64,000 nt of DNA from Yponomeuta sedellus (GCA_934045075.1 OW203740.1:17249878-17313877), one strand, 5' to 3'. Counted from the first letter of the stretch, positions 40,991-52,439 are shown. Program-made: numbers and translations. Notes: a model not told the origin generated them from the letters alone.

Positions 40991-41661
40991 AATTCTTTTG
41001 CGCATAGGCGAGCTTAAGCATTATCTACCAGCTAACTAAAGTTATGCGCTATGCACAAATCTAAAATTATTCAGTAACACAAATAATGAAAAAAAAACCT
41101 ACCTGTAATACAGGACTCGGCTTAGTACATAACAGGGCACCGACGAAATTTTGTTATTTAAAGTAGAATACAAATACATTTATTAAAATTTCCACAACAT
41201 ACAAAAACACACATAATAAAAATAATTTCATGGACAGTTCGAGAACATGCCTATGTTAAGAAATACCAATATTGAATCAGTAATAAAATCATACAGTCTA
41301 ATGAATAAATTAATTTTACTATTTTCATTTATCTATTCACAGATATTTTTTGCAACAATCAATCTCTCAATCACGCTAATAGTGGCTAAGAGGCGAGGTT
41401 AACAAAAGAGGTTAAGTAAAAAACAAGGAAATAAAGAATCACCCGACTGTCAAACCGGGTCGGCAGTCCGTGAAAATAATCACTTTTTAAGTTTTTTTTA
41501 TTTATTTTAATAATGTATCAAAGCCCACAGCACAAAACAATATAAAATAAGTAAATAAATGTAGGCCAAACATAGGCCAATTAGGGACTAATATTTTTTA
41601 TACTAATCTTATTTACGAAGCACAAAGCCGGCAACAGAGTTGCCTGGTCTTAGTTATTTTA
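40991..41661. other. no recognisable feature
   Basis: AT-rich sequence between a LINE end and the large P-SINE insertion, with no coding or recurring element that I can identify. Confidence 0.5.
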
Positions 41662-41676
41662 AAACAAGGTTTATAA

Positions 41677-42340
41677 TTACACTATTTTTATTTTTAATGC
41701 ACTAACCCGTGCTAAGGAACAAATTTAAAAACCTATTTAGAGGCTAAAAATTTCACCCATGCCGGGATTCGAACCCGCAACCTCTGGCTATCCGTACCAG
41801 CGCTCTACCAATTGAGCCAATGGGCGACTCACGGCATCAGTGAAATTTCGAACCTCTTTACAATATTCTCTGTATTACGTACAGGCAGCGACATCTGACT
41901 TAAGCAAATTGCATTACTTACATCCCCGACTACCTACTTTGCAGTTAGGTTTAATATCGGAACGATATCACTGTACCCACATGATTACACTATTTTTATT
42001 TTTAATGCACTAACCCGTGCTAAGGAACAAATTTAAAAACCTATTTAGAGGCTAAAAATTTCACCCATGCCGGGATTCGAACCCGCAACCTCTGGCTATC
42101 CGTACCAGCGCTCTACCAATTGAGCCAATGGGCGACTCACGGCATCAGTGAAATTTCGAACCTCTTTACAATATTCTCTGTATTACGTACAGGCAGCGAC
42201 ATCTGACTTAAGCAAATAAAAATAAAAATAGTGTAATCATGTGGGTACAGTGATATCGTTCCGATGTTAAACCTAACTGCAAAGTAGGTAGTCGGGGCTG
42301 TAAGTAATGCAATTTGCTTAAGTCAGATAAATAGGTTTTT
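41677..42340 (-). mobile_element. P-SINE, 664-bp concatemeric insertion
   Basis: One exact 15-bp duplication AAACAAGGTTTATAA (41662-41676, 42341-42355) encloses three parts. These are an antisense unit (41677-41987), a second antisense unit joined head to tail (41988-42216), and then a sense segment running back from 'AAAAATAAAAATAGTGTAA' to 'GCTTAAGTCAGAT' and the terminal 'AAATAGGTTTTT'. The two antisense units are nearly identical. It was therefore inserted as a multimer in one event. Confidence 0.88.
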
Positions 42341-42355
42341 AAACAAGGTTTATAA

Positions 42356-42646
42356 GTTTGACACCGGTCATACAGCGGTTTGGCACGCTGACTGTACAAC
42401 CGAAGGTCTTATGGAACATCTTATGAAGATCTTATGAAGGTTCGATGCCCGGCCGGGTCAAACTAGGAAACGAACTTTTCTAGTTGGTCTCGTGTCTTGG
42501 ATGTTATCTATGTATTTATTGTATTAAATCTATCGTCGAGTTAGCACCTGTAACACAAGTCATTTACTTGTACTTAGTATAGGGCTAACGAGACCTGTGT
42601 ATTATGTCCTTGAATATTTATTTATTTATTTATTTATTTATTTATA
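42356..42646 (+). mobile_element. S4 SINE, second copy
   Basis: Same family as 25388-25636, but the anticodon-to-B-box region carries a local duplication of 'ATCTTATGAA', and the tail is a longer (TTTA)n run. Confidence 0.78.
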
Positions 42647-42773
42647 AAGTGCGCAACCCTGAAAGCAACAACTCTGCGAGACGCTGTAGAATGTCGAACG
42701 AATTACATTACCCATTGCAAAAAGCTCTCTGCAGCCTCAATTTTAAGCGGCTTTTTTGTCGCCCCCCACAAAG

Positions 42774-43533
42774 GAGAAGGATACACTTTCATACATTCTT
42801 GGGCCTGGGTGTAAAAAGGTGAAAGAGATGTCAATTTAGAGCTTATATATTAGCAAACCATCTCGGAAAATTCTGCGGATTTTGGCAATCTGAGAGCAGA
42901 GTTATAAGAGATTTAGTAAAAGTGAGGCTATGCAACAAGCTGATAATGAAACTTATACTAAACTTATCCGTGTCCGTACAACTTAAGCAAGATCGTAAGT
43001 CTGTAGAAAGAAAGCACTGGTTGGAGAATTATAATAACAAAAACAACAGGAAACACACTCAAAACGCACTATACGATACGAGAAGACGAGTGATCATAGA
43101 TTGAGTCAGGGAGCTGTCACGCCTGTCACTGTTAGCATAGACACAGATTAAAAATACAGTTCACAAATACGGGTTAGTACTCGTACATACAGACCAGACT
43201 AATCGATTAAAGTAATCGGCATCCAATTTTATTAGGGACATAAACTTATTTTTAAGATTTCTCGTCTTCCAGATTGTGAATTGAGCTCATTTTTTATATT
43301 TTAAAATGGAAAAATACCTATAACGCTTTTTTTAAACCATATCTCAACTTTTTTTGAACTAAAACTTTCGTAAGCACAACACATTGTAGACTTTTAGTCC
43401 GGATTTACTTACGGGTGTTGTTATATCGGAAAAGTCCGACCAGGTTTCGCTCCGATTTACACCCGTAAGTAAATCCGGACTAAAAGTCTACAACATATCT
43501 CAACTATTTACAATTGGGCCCAGAAATCCCCAT
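42774..43533 (+). repeat. dispersed repeat, inverted partner of 3763-4441
   Basis: Diverged copy of 3763-4441 in the opposite orientation, interrupted by the H-SINE at 43350-43493. The family is unknown to me. The short frame with SVERKHW is shared with the partner but carries no domain. Confidence 0.75.
43350..43493 (-). mobile_element. H-SINE, short copy
   Basis: A 144-bp insert with an exact 12-bp duplication CATATCTCAACT (43338-43349, 43494-43505). The left arm 43385-43443 is complete, but the right arm is shortened to 34 bp (43459-43492) and most of the loop is lost. The poly-T start is the complement of an A tail, giving a minus-strand RNA of origin. Confidence 0.85.
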
Positions 43534-43947
43534 CTCCTTTACTGTACAATGTCGTTTCTTTCTCAAGTAACAAGAAAGTGTGTTATAGCTGATTTTGAGC
43601 TCATTACTTGGCAATGTAGCCCCTTTTGTTCTTAACAGTTCTTATTTGTCTGAGTACCGAAATAGTAGTTTAGGTGACTAGGGAATAAAACGATTCATTT
43701 TAGGCGAGAATTGCATATAGCTACACGAGCCAGAACGGCGAGGGTCGATAGGCACGTCAAGATTAAAATGGGTTTTATTACCGAGTCATACAGTCTACTT
43801 TTCACTTTGAATAAAAAAACAACAACAGTGTCGGAAGGTTTAATAACAAGTTTAATAACAATAATGTACATAACACAGTCGATTATCTCATACTTTAAGA
43901 AGAAAACTCCGCTACTCAAAGTACCTGAAATTGTCATAACAATAATT
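43534..43947. other. unassigned, open frame 43711-44040
   Basis: The 109-aa plus-strand frame has hydrophobic and Lys/Thr-rich stretches but no recognised motif, and its end runs into the Penelope-like terminal repeat, so it is probably not a gene. Confidence 0.3.
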
Positions 43948-44050
43948 AAAACAGTTTCTATACGGATTTATGCTCGTTTATTATATTTTTACAATTTTCC
44001 GACGTTTCGGCACTTTTACAGGTGCCGTGGTCGCGGATGACTGATGTCAT
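43948..44050 (-). mobile_element. Penelope-like terminal repeat, solo
   Basis: Same terminal sequence as 4703-4795 ('TACGGATTTATGCTCGTTTA', 'CGACGTTTCGGCACTTTTAC'). Confidence 0.7.
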
Positions 44051-44106
44051 AACAAGGTAAGAATTGCATTTTTAAGAAACCTTTATTTTATTAATTTATC
44101 TTGATA

Positions 44107-44185
44107 GGTGATCTGTCAGGATCGTGGCAAGTGGACTGTCCCTGGTCTCTGCCTACCCCTCTGGGATACAAGCGTGAGGTTATGT
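44107..44185 (+). pseudogene. LINE ORF2 C-terminal scrap
   Basis: 'GTGATCTGTCAGGATCGTGG' to 'TGGGATACAAGCGTGAGG' followed by ATGT repeats. Same family as 27770-27990. Confidence 0.7.
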
Positions 44186-44755
44186 ATGTATGCATTGAAT
44201 TTACTTTAAATTCAATGATGTATGTATGTTATCTCGATAAGTCAATGATCGCAGTCTCGGCAGGTTATTCTAAGCAAAACTCGCAATAAAAAAGCTTTTT
44301 TTTCTCGCAAATCTTCTTAGATTTGCGCTTATAAGCGCCTTTAATCAGTTTTTTGGGTTGAGTTAAATAAAATCACGGGTTCTCTTTGTGGCACTTTATT
44401 ATACAGGGTGTTTATTTACTAACACCTGATCTTTTCTTTTGGACCTCTATTCAACAATATGTACCTTAAAAACCCTCTTTGTTAGCCTAAACCTCAGCTT
44501 ACGTGTATTGTATTGGATTAAGCCGTTACCTTCTTATTTACCTTTGTAAGTCTATTACTGCAATGTATTATTATTATTATTAAATTCTTTATTGTACCTG
44601 TAAAGATTGTACAATTGGCGGGCTTAATACTAAATAGTATTTTATTCTAGCCAACCAACAGATGTGTAAGATGGAGCAAAATATTCTTACCAAGAAAAAT
44701 ACACAAAAAACCACTAAGTACACAGAAATTTTACTATAGTTAATTGAAACTATAA

Positions 44756-45106
44756 TCGCTCGTAGCCGCGATTGTCTGAGTGATCTTAAACGATCACGAA
44801 GGTTAAGCAACACAGGGCGCGTTCAGTGCATGGATAGGTGACCGTCTATGACTAACGCTAGCGGCGTTTTCCCAAGCGGTTTCGTGCTTTGCAAGGCACG
44901 TTGAGCCGTCGGAGCCGGCGCCAATGATAGATGGAAGCCAAGTCACAGGCCTTAGGGCGGCTTGAAAACTTCTGACAGTAAGATAAACCACTAGTCTTGC
45001 AAGCCTCCACCAATCCAGCCTTGGCCCTCGTGGTGGAGTATGGCCCATACCTTCCTCAGGGAAGAGACCTCTGCCGCTCAGTGGGGACGTAATGGTTGAT
45101 GATAAT
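44756..45106 (+). mobile_element. 5S-rRNA-derived SINE type B, reference copy
   Basis: The head carries 5S words in order: ACGATCACGAAGGTTAAGCA, CACAGGGCGCGTTCAGTGCA and GGATAGGTGACCG. The body is collinear with type A but diverged ('GCCTTAGGGCGGCTTGAAAA'), and the tail is 'AATGGTTGATGATAATA'. Confidence 0.82.
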
Positions 45107-45285
45107 AGTCGCTCATTTTTAACAAATTAGTTCTGTTTAGGTGACAATTTAAAGTGGCTAGTGTAAAGGGCAAAAATTTATGTATTAAGGAGTTTGTTTT
45201 GGTATCCTGCCTTGGGATCGTGCAACAGAATTTTAACAACTTGTGCATTGGACGTGTGTCTCTAAAAAATATATCATTGTTTTAT

Positions 45286-45480
45286 TATTTTAATGCACTA
45301 ACCCGTGCTAAGGACAATTTTAAAAATATAAAAATTCCACCCATGCCGGGATTTGAACCCGCGACCTCTGGATATCCGTGCCAGCGCTCTTACTAAGCTA
45401 ATTTGCGACTCACCGGCATCAGTGAAATTTCGAACCTCTTTATAACATCCTCTGTATTACGTGCAGGCAGTGATTATATC
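45286..45480 (-). mobile_element. P-SINE, antisense copy
   Basis: Antisense 3' end, tRNA-like domain with a small deletion, and part of the upstream block, flanked by approximate 'ATATCATT...TTTTATTATT' duplications. Confidence 0.72.
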
Positions 45481-45986
45481 ATTTTATTATTAAAAAATAT
45501 ATCTTTGAAAGGAATAATAATATTAGGGAGGAGTGGAGAGGAGGGGCAGTAAATTACCTAAAAAAACATCCTTTTTTCACAAATCACAAAGTATTTGACA
45601 TAATGCCGTCAACCTTTGGTTTGCGGATGAAAGCTGGGTCAGTATTGCAAAATACTAAAGTATGGGTTACAGGTGGTTAATCTCTTTCTAGTATTATGTA
45701 GGTAAATGATTTGTTCATGTCCTCTTTCTATATATTTTATTTTTTCTATTTTGGTATATTTATCCTTATTTATTTTCCATATATTAATTATGAAATATCT
45801 TGTTTAGTACCGCACTTCCTACAGCTGAATGACTACCCGTCTTTTAGCTTCTTTTTTTCATCAATGGTTGTCTGAAAGAAGTTACTTCTTGTAATAGGGC
45901 GGGCCGCCAATTGTACTGCACTCTATTATTGTTTAAGTCTCTTATGTAATTCTTGGTTTATATGCAATAATAGTTATTTGTTATAC

Positions 45987-46160
45987 AAGAGTGCAAAGTT
46001 GCTTTTTAACCGCGTGTTCAATTTCGATGACCGAGCAAGCGAAGGATTCTAAAATTGAATCACGAGCGCAGCGAGTGATTCAAAATTAGAATCCTGAGCG
46101 TTAGCGAGGGAATCAAAAGAGCACGAGGTGAAAAATCTTTGCACTCGAGTGCAACACGTA
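45987..46160. mobile_element. palindromic MITE-like element
   Basis: Inverted-symmetry words face each other: GAGTGCAAAG near the left end, CTTTGCACTC near the right, and an internal hairpin GATTCTAAAATTGAATCACG / CGTGATTC-type around 46040-46120. No coding capacity. Exact ends are uncertain. Confidence 0.5.
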
Positions 46161-46379
46161 ACTTTTAATTCCACCTCAGCGAGGAAATGACTAAATGCAA
46201 AAAAAACGTTTAAAATCACAAGATAGGTACACTTTAATTTCAGTTTAGGTATTAATTACTACATTATGACAGGTAAGTATTACAGAATAATCTTTAAATT
46301 ATAACAAAATAATACTAAGGTATAATTAAGAAAATTTTAAAGTAACGTTGCTACAGTTATTTAAATTGAGTGTAATATT

Positions 46380-46766
46380 TTGGGAACCAGTGCTTAAGTG
46401 CATGAGACCCCTTTGCTAGAAGTGTGACTGTAGAATATATATATAAAAATAAATTTAATTTATTAATCAGTATCTTTAAGTTCATATAAAGTAATTTGTT
46501 TATAAATTTAATTTTAACTTCAATTACTAATAATTAATATTGTTGACTTTATATAAAAAATAGTTGGTTTGTCTATTTTGGAACGTAACTTCATAATTAA
46601 CTTTTGTAATTTTTGCCGAGGGTAGTAAACTAACCGTTAATGATTTCTAAAAGACACCTGTCACCTCAGTCATCCGGGACCACGGCACCTGAAAAAGTGC
46701 CGAAACGTTGGATAATTGTAATAAATGTAATAAACGAGCATAAATCCGTATAAAAACAGTTTTAAT
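46380..46766 (+). mobile_element. Penelope-like 3' end, second copy
   Basis: It matches 5215-5606 almost collinearly, from the last codons ('GGGAACCAGTGCTTAAGTGC') through the AT-rich 3' region to the terminal 'GCACCTGAAAAAGTGCC' repeat. Endonuclease coding sequence is otherwise absent. Confidence 0.8.
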
Positions 46767-47086
46767 TATGTAATATTTTTTTAATTCACAAACTTAGTGC
46801 ACACGATGTTCTAAATTCAATTTACTTTAGCGTCTATAGAATAAAAACGGCTTTTCCACTCAGCTATTGAAGATTAAAAATACTCTTTCCGAGATGGTGG
46901 GATGAAAAGGATATTATATCTGTCTATTTATCTACAGGGGGCTTACTTTAACTTTTTTAAATAAAAATAGAAGTAAAAACTTAAAGTAGTTCGGGGTGCT
47001 AACTAGCGCCACCAATGGAATAAAAATTATAAGTAATAATTGTAACTTATTATAAATTATAACTTGTAATTTATTAATACCTACAT

Positions 47087-47416
47087 TTAACAATTTGATG
47101 CCTGTAGCCTAACCAAATAATATATTAATTGTAAGTTCCTCTGGTCGGGTTGCACTAAAATCTGCCGATACATTTTCTCAACACCTGCACAAGCGATATA
47201 TTTAAATTGGCGAAACCGTAGCAAGATGGAGAACATGTCGCTTTGGAGTGAGGCTCCGATTTCTTGAATGTCATTTAATGATTTTTCTGATGATGTTTTT
47301 GCGCTCGCATCAAAAACCACGCGGAGTTTAGTTGTAGAACTTTGTTCTCTAAACACGCCATGATGCGGGAGAAAATAAGACGGCTGTGAATATTTACTAA
47401 TGCGACTCTTGTACAT
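47087..47416 (-). pseudogene. BEL/Pao reverse-transcriptase fragment
   Basis: A 109-aa minus-strand frame spanning the first part of a BEL/Pao reverse transcriptase: PSYFLPHHGVFRE, TKLRVVFDASAK and VEKMYRQILVQPDQRN. The residue before VEKMYRQ is Gly where the catalytic Asp is expected, and the domain ends before the YVDD box. It is clearly diverged from the BEL element at 6385-13216, so it is an old remnant of another BEL family. The ATG at 47416 is incidental. Confidence 0.88.
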
Positions 47417-48532
47417 AGTTCGTTTTTACCAAAAAGTTAACATGAGATATCTTTACAACTGTGACGACTATCTTTAGAACCTACAGTCTAGAACCTAGGA
47501 TCCGCAATCTGGAACTTTATTCGATTTCCGCCAAAATAAAGTCCCAGGATATTAATACTACATTGTAACGTTGGGTATCTTTATAAATAATAATAAACTC
47601 TGGGACGACTTCAGGTGTTGTTTTATAGTAGATATTTGTAGTAATTTTAAAACAGAAAACTGGATAAAAAAACGGAGAAACAGGTAAAATAGTCAGATCT
47701 GGTCAAAGGGTAAAGTAGTAGTGAATAAAAAAAGAGGGAAATCGAAGAATGTGTGACGTAATTTTAATATTTGAAAATGATAGATAGAAAAAAAAATAAA
47801 AATGGTATGAAGAGGTTTGCACCGTTACAACATTATAGGTTATATGTTCCAAAAATAGTTACCTATCACAGATATTAAGATTTTTTTAATACAATTGCTC
47901 AAAAAGGGGCGTATTTTAGGGACGTATAGCGTGCGGGATGTGGGCTATTACACACTCGTGCTTTTTTTTACTTTTCCCGAACTCGTGCGTTCTCTTTGCC
48001 AACTTTCAAAATAATGTCTATTAAAAAGAAAAACCAACCATGAAGTTTTTACTTAAAAAAAATCATAGAAGTTTTTATGATTCATGCAAATACGTATATT
48101 TCTAAAAAGAAGCCACTAATTTGTTTCAATATCAGATTTAATCATTTGATTGAATGAGTTAGGTTAGGTTTCATTTCATTTCATTTCATCTCATTAAATT
48201 TCATTTCCATATCATATCAATAAAAAAAAATTACTGAAGACTTGGCTGTACTACTTCGAACTATGCCCATGCATAGTTCCCTTTGCCTACCAGAATGGGT
48301 GAAGAAAAAAAATCTCTGCTTATATTCTATTACGGTCGGCGCCATTTTCGAAATATTTGTTCTTTATTAAATTTTATCGCTTAGTTTTTCGCAACTGTAT
48401 TAAAAATAGTCGTTCAGTACACGTGCGGAACCGTCATTGCAACTTGTTCCGACTGTCAACCCTCGCCTTCGGCTCAATGACAGCCTTTCCGCACTTGTAA
48501 TAAAATATACTATTTATATTTACTTTTTGGAG
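47417..48532. other. no recognisable feature
   Basis: AT-rich sequence with a short TTTCATTTCATT run near 48170. I see nothing coding. Confidence 0.5.
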
Positions 48533-48936
48533 GCGGTGGTAGCTCAGTTAGTAGAACCATGGACTGGCAAGCGAGAGCCCCAGGTTCGATCCCGAGTGCC
48601 GGCATGTACCAATGACTTTGTTTAATTTCAAAGTTACGTACATTTGCGAATTTGTAGTCGCAATACCACACGCTAACGGTGAAGGAAAACATCGTGAGGA
48701 AACCCGCGGCTTGGTTGACTCCGCACGTATTGACTAGTCTTTCCTGTGGGCTAGGCCGACTAAGCTGTCAGGATGGTATAGGTGCTGGGCAAGCATACAC
48801 CATCTATAAAACCATGTCCCAGGCACTACAGCGTCGGAGTGGTCCCTTCACCCATCTAGTGTGAGTGAGGATGCCACTGGACGCTGCATAAATCATCTCA
48901 TTAAGTAGATGCAAAAAGGCCAATATTATTATTATT
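48533..48936 (+). mobile_element. S2 SINE, full length
   Basis: The plus-strand full copy of the 404-bp S2 family: tRNA-like head (GGTGGTAGCTCAGTTAGTAG, CAGGTTCGATCCCGAG), body and (ATT)n tail. It matches 20662-21065 (minus) over its whole length. Confidence 0.87.
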
Positions 48937-48956
48937 TGGAAAAAAACGTATTATAA

Positions 48957-49038
48957 AACAAATTTAAAAACCTATTTAGAGGCTAAAAATTTCACCCATG
49001 CCGGGATTCGAACCCGCAACCTCTGGCTATCCGTACCA
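48957..49038 (-). mobile_element. P-SINE, 82-bp truncated copy
   Basis: It runs from the family 3' end to the tRNA anticodon stem ('GGCTATCCGTACCAG') and stops there, close to where the nested copy at 15063-15137 begins. Confidence 0.8.
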
Positions 49039-49304
49039 GTTATGTTATGATTTTTATACCATTGGTGGCGCTAGTTAGCGCCCCTAAGCGCCTTAAAAGA
49101 AAATTACTGTGAGCAAGCCCTGTCTCGCTGTACAACGAATGCGCCAATAAATTATACACATTTGCCCATAATCCGCGGCTCGCTGCCTTGTAATAAAGAA
49201 TTTTTAACGCTCCCGCTAACTGAGCTCGGGGCATAAAATAAACAGTGACCACAAAAGGACGGAGTGGGGGTGAGTCTCTAAAATGAATTGTTGTTCATTC
49301 ATTT

Positions 49305-49507
49305 GACGGCCTCTGTGGCGCAGCGGTAGCGCATCTGCCTACCATGCAAGAGGTCCCGGGTTCAATCCCCGGCTGGGAAAAAAAAACCCCAGGTCTTGGA
49401 TGTTTACATGTTTGTTATGTCGTTGTTTCTGGTTCTCACGACACAGGGTATCCTAGTGTGGGGCCAGAAGCAATGTATGTGCCTGTATGTAAATGTTATG
49501 TTATTAG
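49305..49507 (+). mobile_element. S3 SINE, full copy
   Basis: The tRNA-Gly-like head (CTCTGTGGCGCAGCGGTAGC, anticodon loop CTACCAT, GGGTTCAATCCCCGGC) is followed by an A-run and the S3 body. Confidence 0.83.
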
Positions 49508-49613
49508 AGTCATATTAGTCCGGTAATGGTCGTTTTATTCCCACTATCGATTTCACCCTTGTATGTCCCCACTCAACCCAGATTCCTCCCACGGGTGTCT
49601 AAAAGGCGACTAA

Positions 49614-50682
49614 CGGCCGAATACTCAAACGTCATTCAAATATTTAAAGGCATCTTAAGTAATTGACAAGCCGTTAAACACAAAATTCGTATACACAAAC
49701 GTTAGTTAAAAGCTTGTGTTAAATTTAAGTGGAACACAAAATAACTGGCAGTTAAACATCACTCAGCGAAAAATTCGTATACTCGAACGCAACTTAGCGC
49801 GATTTATCTGTCAAATGGGCTGTCAAATCGAGTTGAGTAGGCGTTACAATTGAAAGTGGTCGCGAGGACCTTCAAATCGTAAAAAAGTTGTAATATGTGA
49901 AAAACAATGTCCTTATCATGTCGAGGAAGGGCCTAATGTGCCTCGAAGAAATGAGGCAAAGTTAAATGCTTTCGAGTATTATAATGAAACAGACTTCCAT
50001 GCGCGGTTCCGGCTGTCGATGGAGACGGTATTATATTTGGAGTCTGTCCGTCTTTTGACATACAATCCAACCAGTTACAAGGAGTAATAGATACAAACAG
50101 CCAGTGGACCAAATTTTAATAACCCTGCGTTATTAATATTTATTATGCTACTGGCAGAATAACGCATAATAATAATTCTCATTCAATTCTTGTTTATATT
50201 AGTATTTATCAGGGAATAGCTTTAAAAAACCGCAATACGTACCACAATAAGTTTTTATTGTGGTAGACTTTTCAAATGTCATTGGTGAGATGGCCCTAAC
50301 GTTTCGTTCTACGACAATATAAGATATTATTATCACAACATTAAACATTTTGCTTTGTACAAAATGAGGTAATAATAATTTAAGTTTGTTTCATAAATCA
50401 TATTATGATTTATTTTATTTTATTTTTATAAAAATACTTCATATTTCATCACAAAACTTAAAATTGATCGAACAAATTCTGCGTAAATCGGATACACAAC
50501 GTAAGTTTAAATATTTTGTCAATGAAAACAGACTTGTTGTTTATTTGACGGCTTCTCAGCTGATCACGGTCTGAAATTGTTTGAATGACGTTTGTGTATA
50601 CCACTCAATATTTAACAGATGTTCAAATTTGAATGCCCTTCAACTGAGTGATCGATTTGACTGACGTTTGAGTATTCGGCCG
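49614..50682 (+). mobile_element. PIF/Harbinger DNA transposon derivative
   Basis: 1069 bp with inverted ends CGGCCGAATACTCAAACGTC (49614-49633, inverted at 50663-50682) and the 3-bp duplication TAA on both sides (49611-49613, 50683-50685), as in PIF/Harbinger. Subterminal inverted words extend further inward. Only the start of a transposase remains, so it cannot move on its own. It is inserted in a LINE-derived 'GGTGTCTAAAAGGCGACTAA' block. Confidence 0.82.
49905..50087 (+). pseudogene. Harbinger transposase N-terminal remnant
   Basis: The open segment has FEYYNETDFHARFRLSMETV followed by LYLESVRLL. The 'F..RFRLS..TV..L' pattern is seen near the start of insect Harbinger-type transposases. 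It stops at TAA 50085-50087, and the catalytic DDE region is absent. Confidence 0.55.
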
Positions 50683-50685
50683 TAA

Positions 50686-51424
50686 GGGACACAAACCGGG
50701 GTGTGGGCAGCAGCGCCCCCTGCAGTAAAATTTCACGGACGGTTCCGGCTGTAGAAAGTGACAGTGAAATTAAATACTTAAGTGAAAACGGCATATTTCT
50801 ATCAAGGAGGGAAGGAGGAAGGAAGGACTTCCAAAGTGGAAAGTTAGATTTGAGAAACATTGCCACTAAATATACGCAGATACTTACTGGTGTGTTTCGC
50901 ACTAGGCGAACCTGTTTCGCGAGAACTAGTTATTACAAAAAAATGTTGCCATTCAATGTTAACCTATCTCAAGCGATTGCCGATAAGTGCAATTTTGAAA
51001 ATATTATTCATAACTAATTACAATTAATGAATATAGAAAAAAGTTGATTGCACAACCAGATAAAATAAATACAAGTTATTTCTCATATTCAAGTAATAGT
51101 ATGGTTGCAACGTTTATTGCAGTCCGACTGAAACACAGGCAAAAACTCAAACAACCGTGATTTTGGATTACAGAACACACTTTTATGCGTGGTATGGTTT
51201 GACACGTGCCCGTGTAAAAGCGAAGCGGCAATGAAATAAAATCGATACTACCATACACAAGTGGAAGTGAAAACCCACTGTTCTCCACGTATTTATTTTG
51301 TGGCCTCGACTTCAGCCGGCTCCGGGCGATAAAGGTTTTTAATTGACAGAAGCTTTATTAACGTTCTCAGTTCAACATTTTTATTCTTATTCCGTTAGGT
51401 TAGGAGAAAACCTATACGAGTATA
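50686..51424. other. unassigned, open frame 50703-51017
   Basis: The first 30 bp complete the LINE block split by the Harbinger element. A 104-aa plus-strand frame with sequence such as KLDLRNIATKYTQILTGVF follows. I do not recognise it. It could be a repeat-derived or host coding remnant. Confidence 0.3.
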
Positions 51425-51870
51425 AAGAGCCTTGATAACTTCTGACTGTAAGGTCTGCCGCTGTCTTACAATCCTCCACCAACGGACTTGGTCCTGCTTG
51501 GGCGGCTTGATAACTTCTGACTGTAAGGTCTGCCGCTGTCTTACAATCCTCCACCAACGGACTTGGTCCTGCTTGGGCGGCTTGATAACTTCTGACTGTA
51601 AGGTCTGCCGCTGTCTTACAATCCTCCACCAACGGACTTGGTCCTGCTTGGGCGGCTTGATAACTTCTGACTGTAAGGTCTGCCGCTGTCTTACAATCCT
51701 CCACCAACGGACTTGGTCCTGCTTGGGCGGCTTGATAACTTCTGACTGTAAGGTCTGCCGCTGTCTTAAAATCCTCCACCAACGGAGTTGGTCCTGTGGT
51801 GGAGTAAGGCGTAACCTTCCTGCGATGCAAGTAGAGACCCGTGCCCTAGCAGTAGGGATATACAAGGATT
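51425..51870 (+). mobile_element. 5S-SINE type A with internal 75-bp tandem array
   Basis: A SINE body segment ('CTTGATAACTTCTGACTGTA' to 'GGACTTGGTCCTGCTTGGGC') is repeated about five times with a period of exactly 75 bp (starts at 51431, 51506, 51581, 51656, 51731). The normal SINE tail follows. Because 75 is a multiple of three, long open frames run through it on both strands. They are artefacts. Confidence 0.92.
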
Positions 51871-51985
51871 AATTCGAATTTGGCGGACTTAATACCTCAA
51901 GCATTATACGATGTCAAGCAAGGGTTGATATCTACATACGAGTATAAAAAGTATGTATGGTTTTTTCCTCATTTATAATATTATA

Positions 51986-52418
51986 CTAGCTGTGTCCCGT
52001 GGTGTTGTCGATTTTCCCATGGGAATAAGATATATTCCCGCAGTAAAACGTAGCTTTTATGTTAATCCAGGGTGTCAGCTAACTATGTAGTTATTATTAA
52101 ATATAATATTATAAGTAGTAATATGTAGTGTATATTGTAAAATTATATTCTTGGTACAATTTGTATTGTAAGTTGTTACCCTTCTCGTACATTTAAGTTT
52201 AGTTTCAGTTTTTACGGGTCGTTGCTGAAAATCAGCGCTGCCAAGATCACTGCGTGGACTTGGTTGCAATATGCTGATCCTCGACCCTTTGTCTTAATAT
52301 GTCAATATATGCATTCTATTCTAACTCCAACTTTTATTAAAATCGCTCCAGCCGTTTAGAAGTGAAGTAGTAACAAACATCACACTCAAAAACTTTCGCC
52401 TTTTTAATATTAGTGTGA
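51986..52418 (-). mobile_element. Helitron, complete-looking non-autonomous copy
   Basis: Minus-strand element beginning TCACACTAATATTAAAAAGG (52418 downward) and ending CTAG (51989-51986) followed by T. It includes 'TACTTCACTTCTAAACGGC' and a 3' hairpin region, all as expected for lepidopteran Helitrons. No Rep/helicase sequence. Confidence 0.78.
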
Positions 52419-52439
52419 GTATACGAAGAGCATTTAAGG

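Noticed and set aside
41677..42216. CRISPR-like or satellite array
   Set aside because: Only two tandem units within one target duplication, and other copies are dispersed; no spacer structure. The genome is eukaryotic.
44790..44900. Genuine 5S rRNA gene
   Set aside because: Only part of the 5S sequence is recognisable and it is fused to a SINE body and GAT tail, as in the other copies.
49309..49380. Functional tRNA-Gly gene
   Set aside because: The head is followed by an A-run and the S3 body found in other copies; the anticodon stem has mismatches.
51387..51872. Overlapping ~150-aa open frames on both strands
   Set aside because: The 75-bp tandem of a 5S-SINE segment is a multiple of three and lacks stops, so frames persist by chance.
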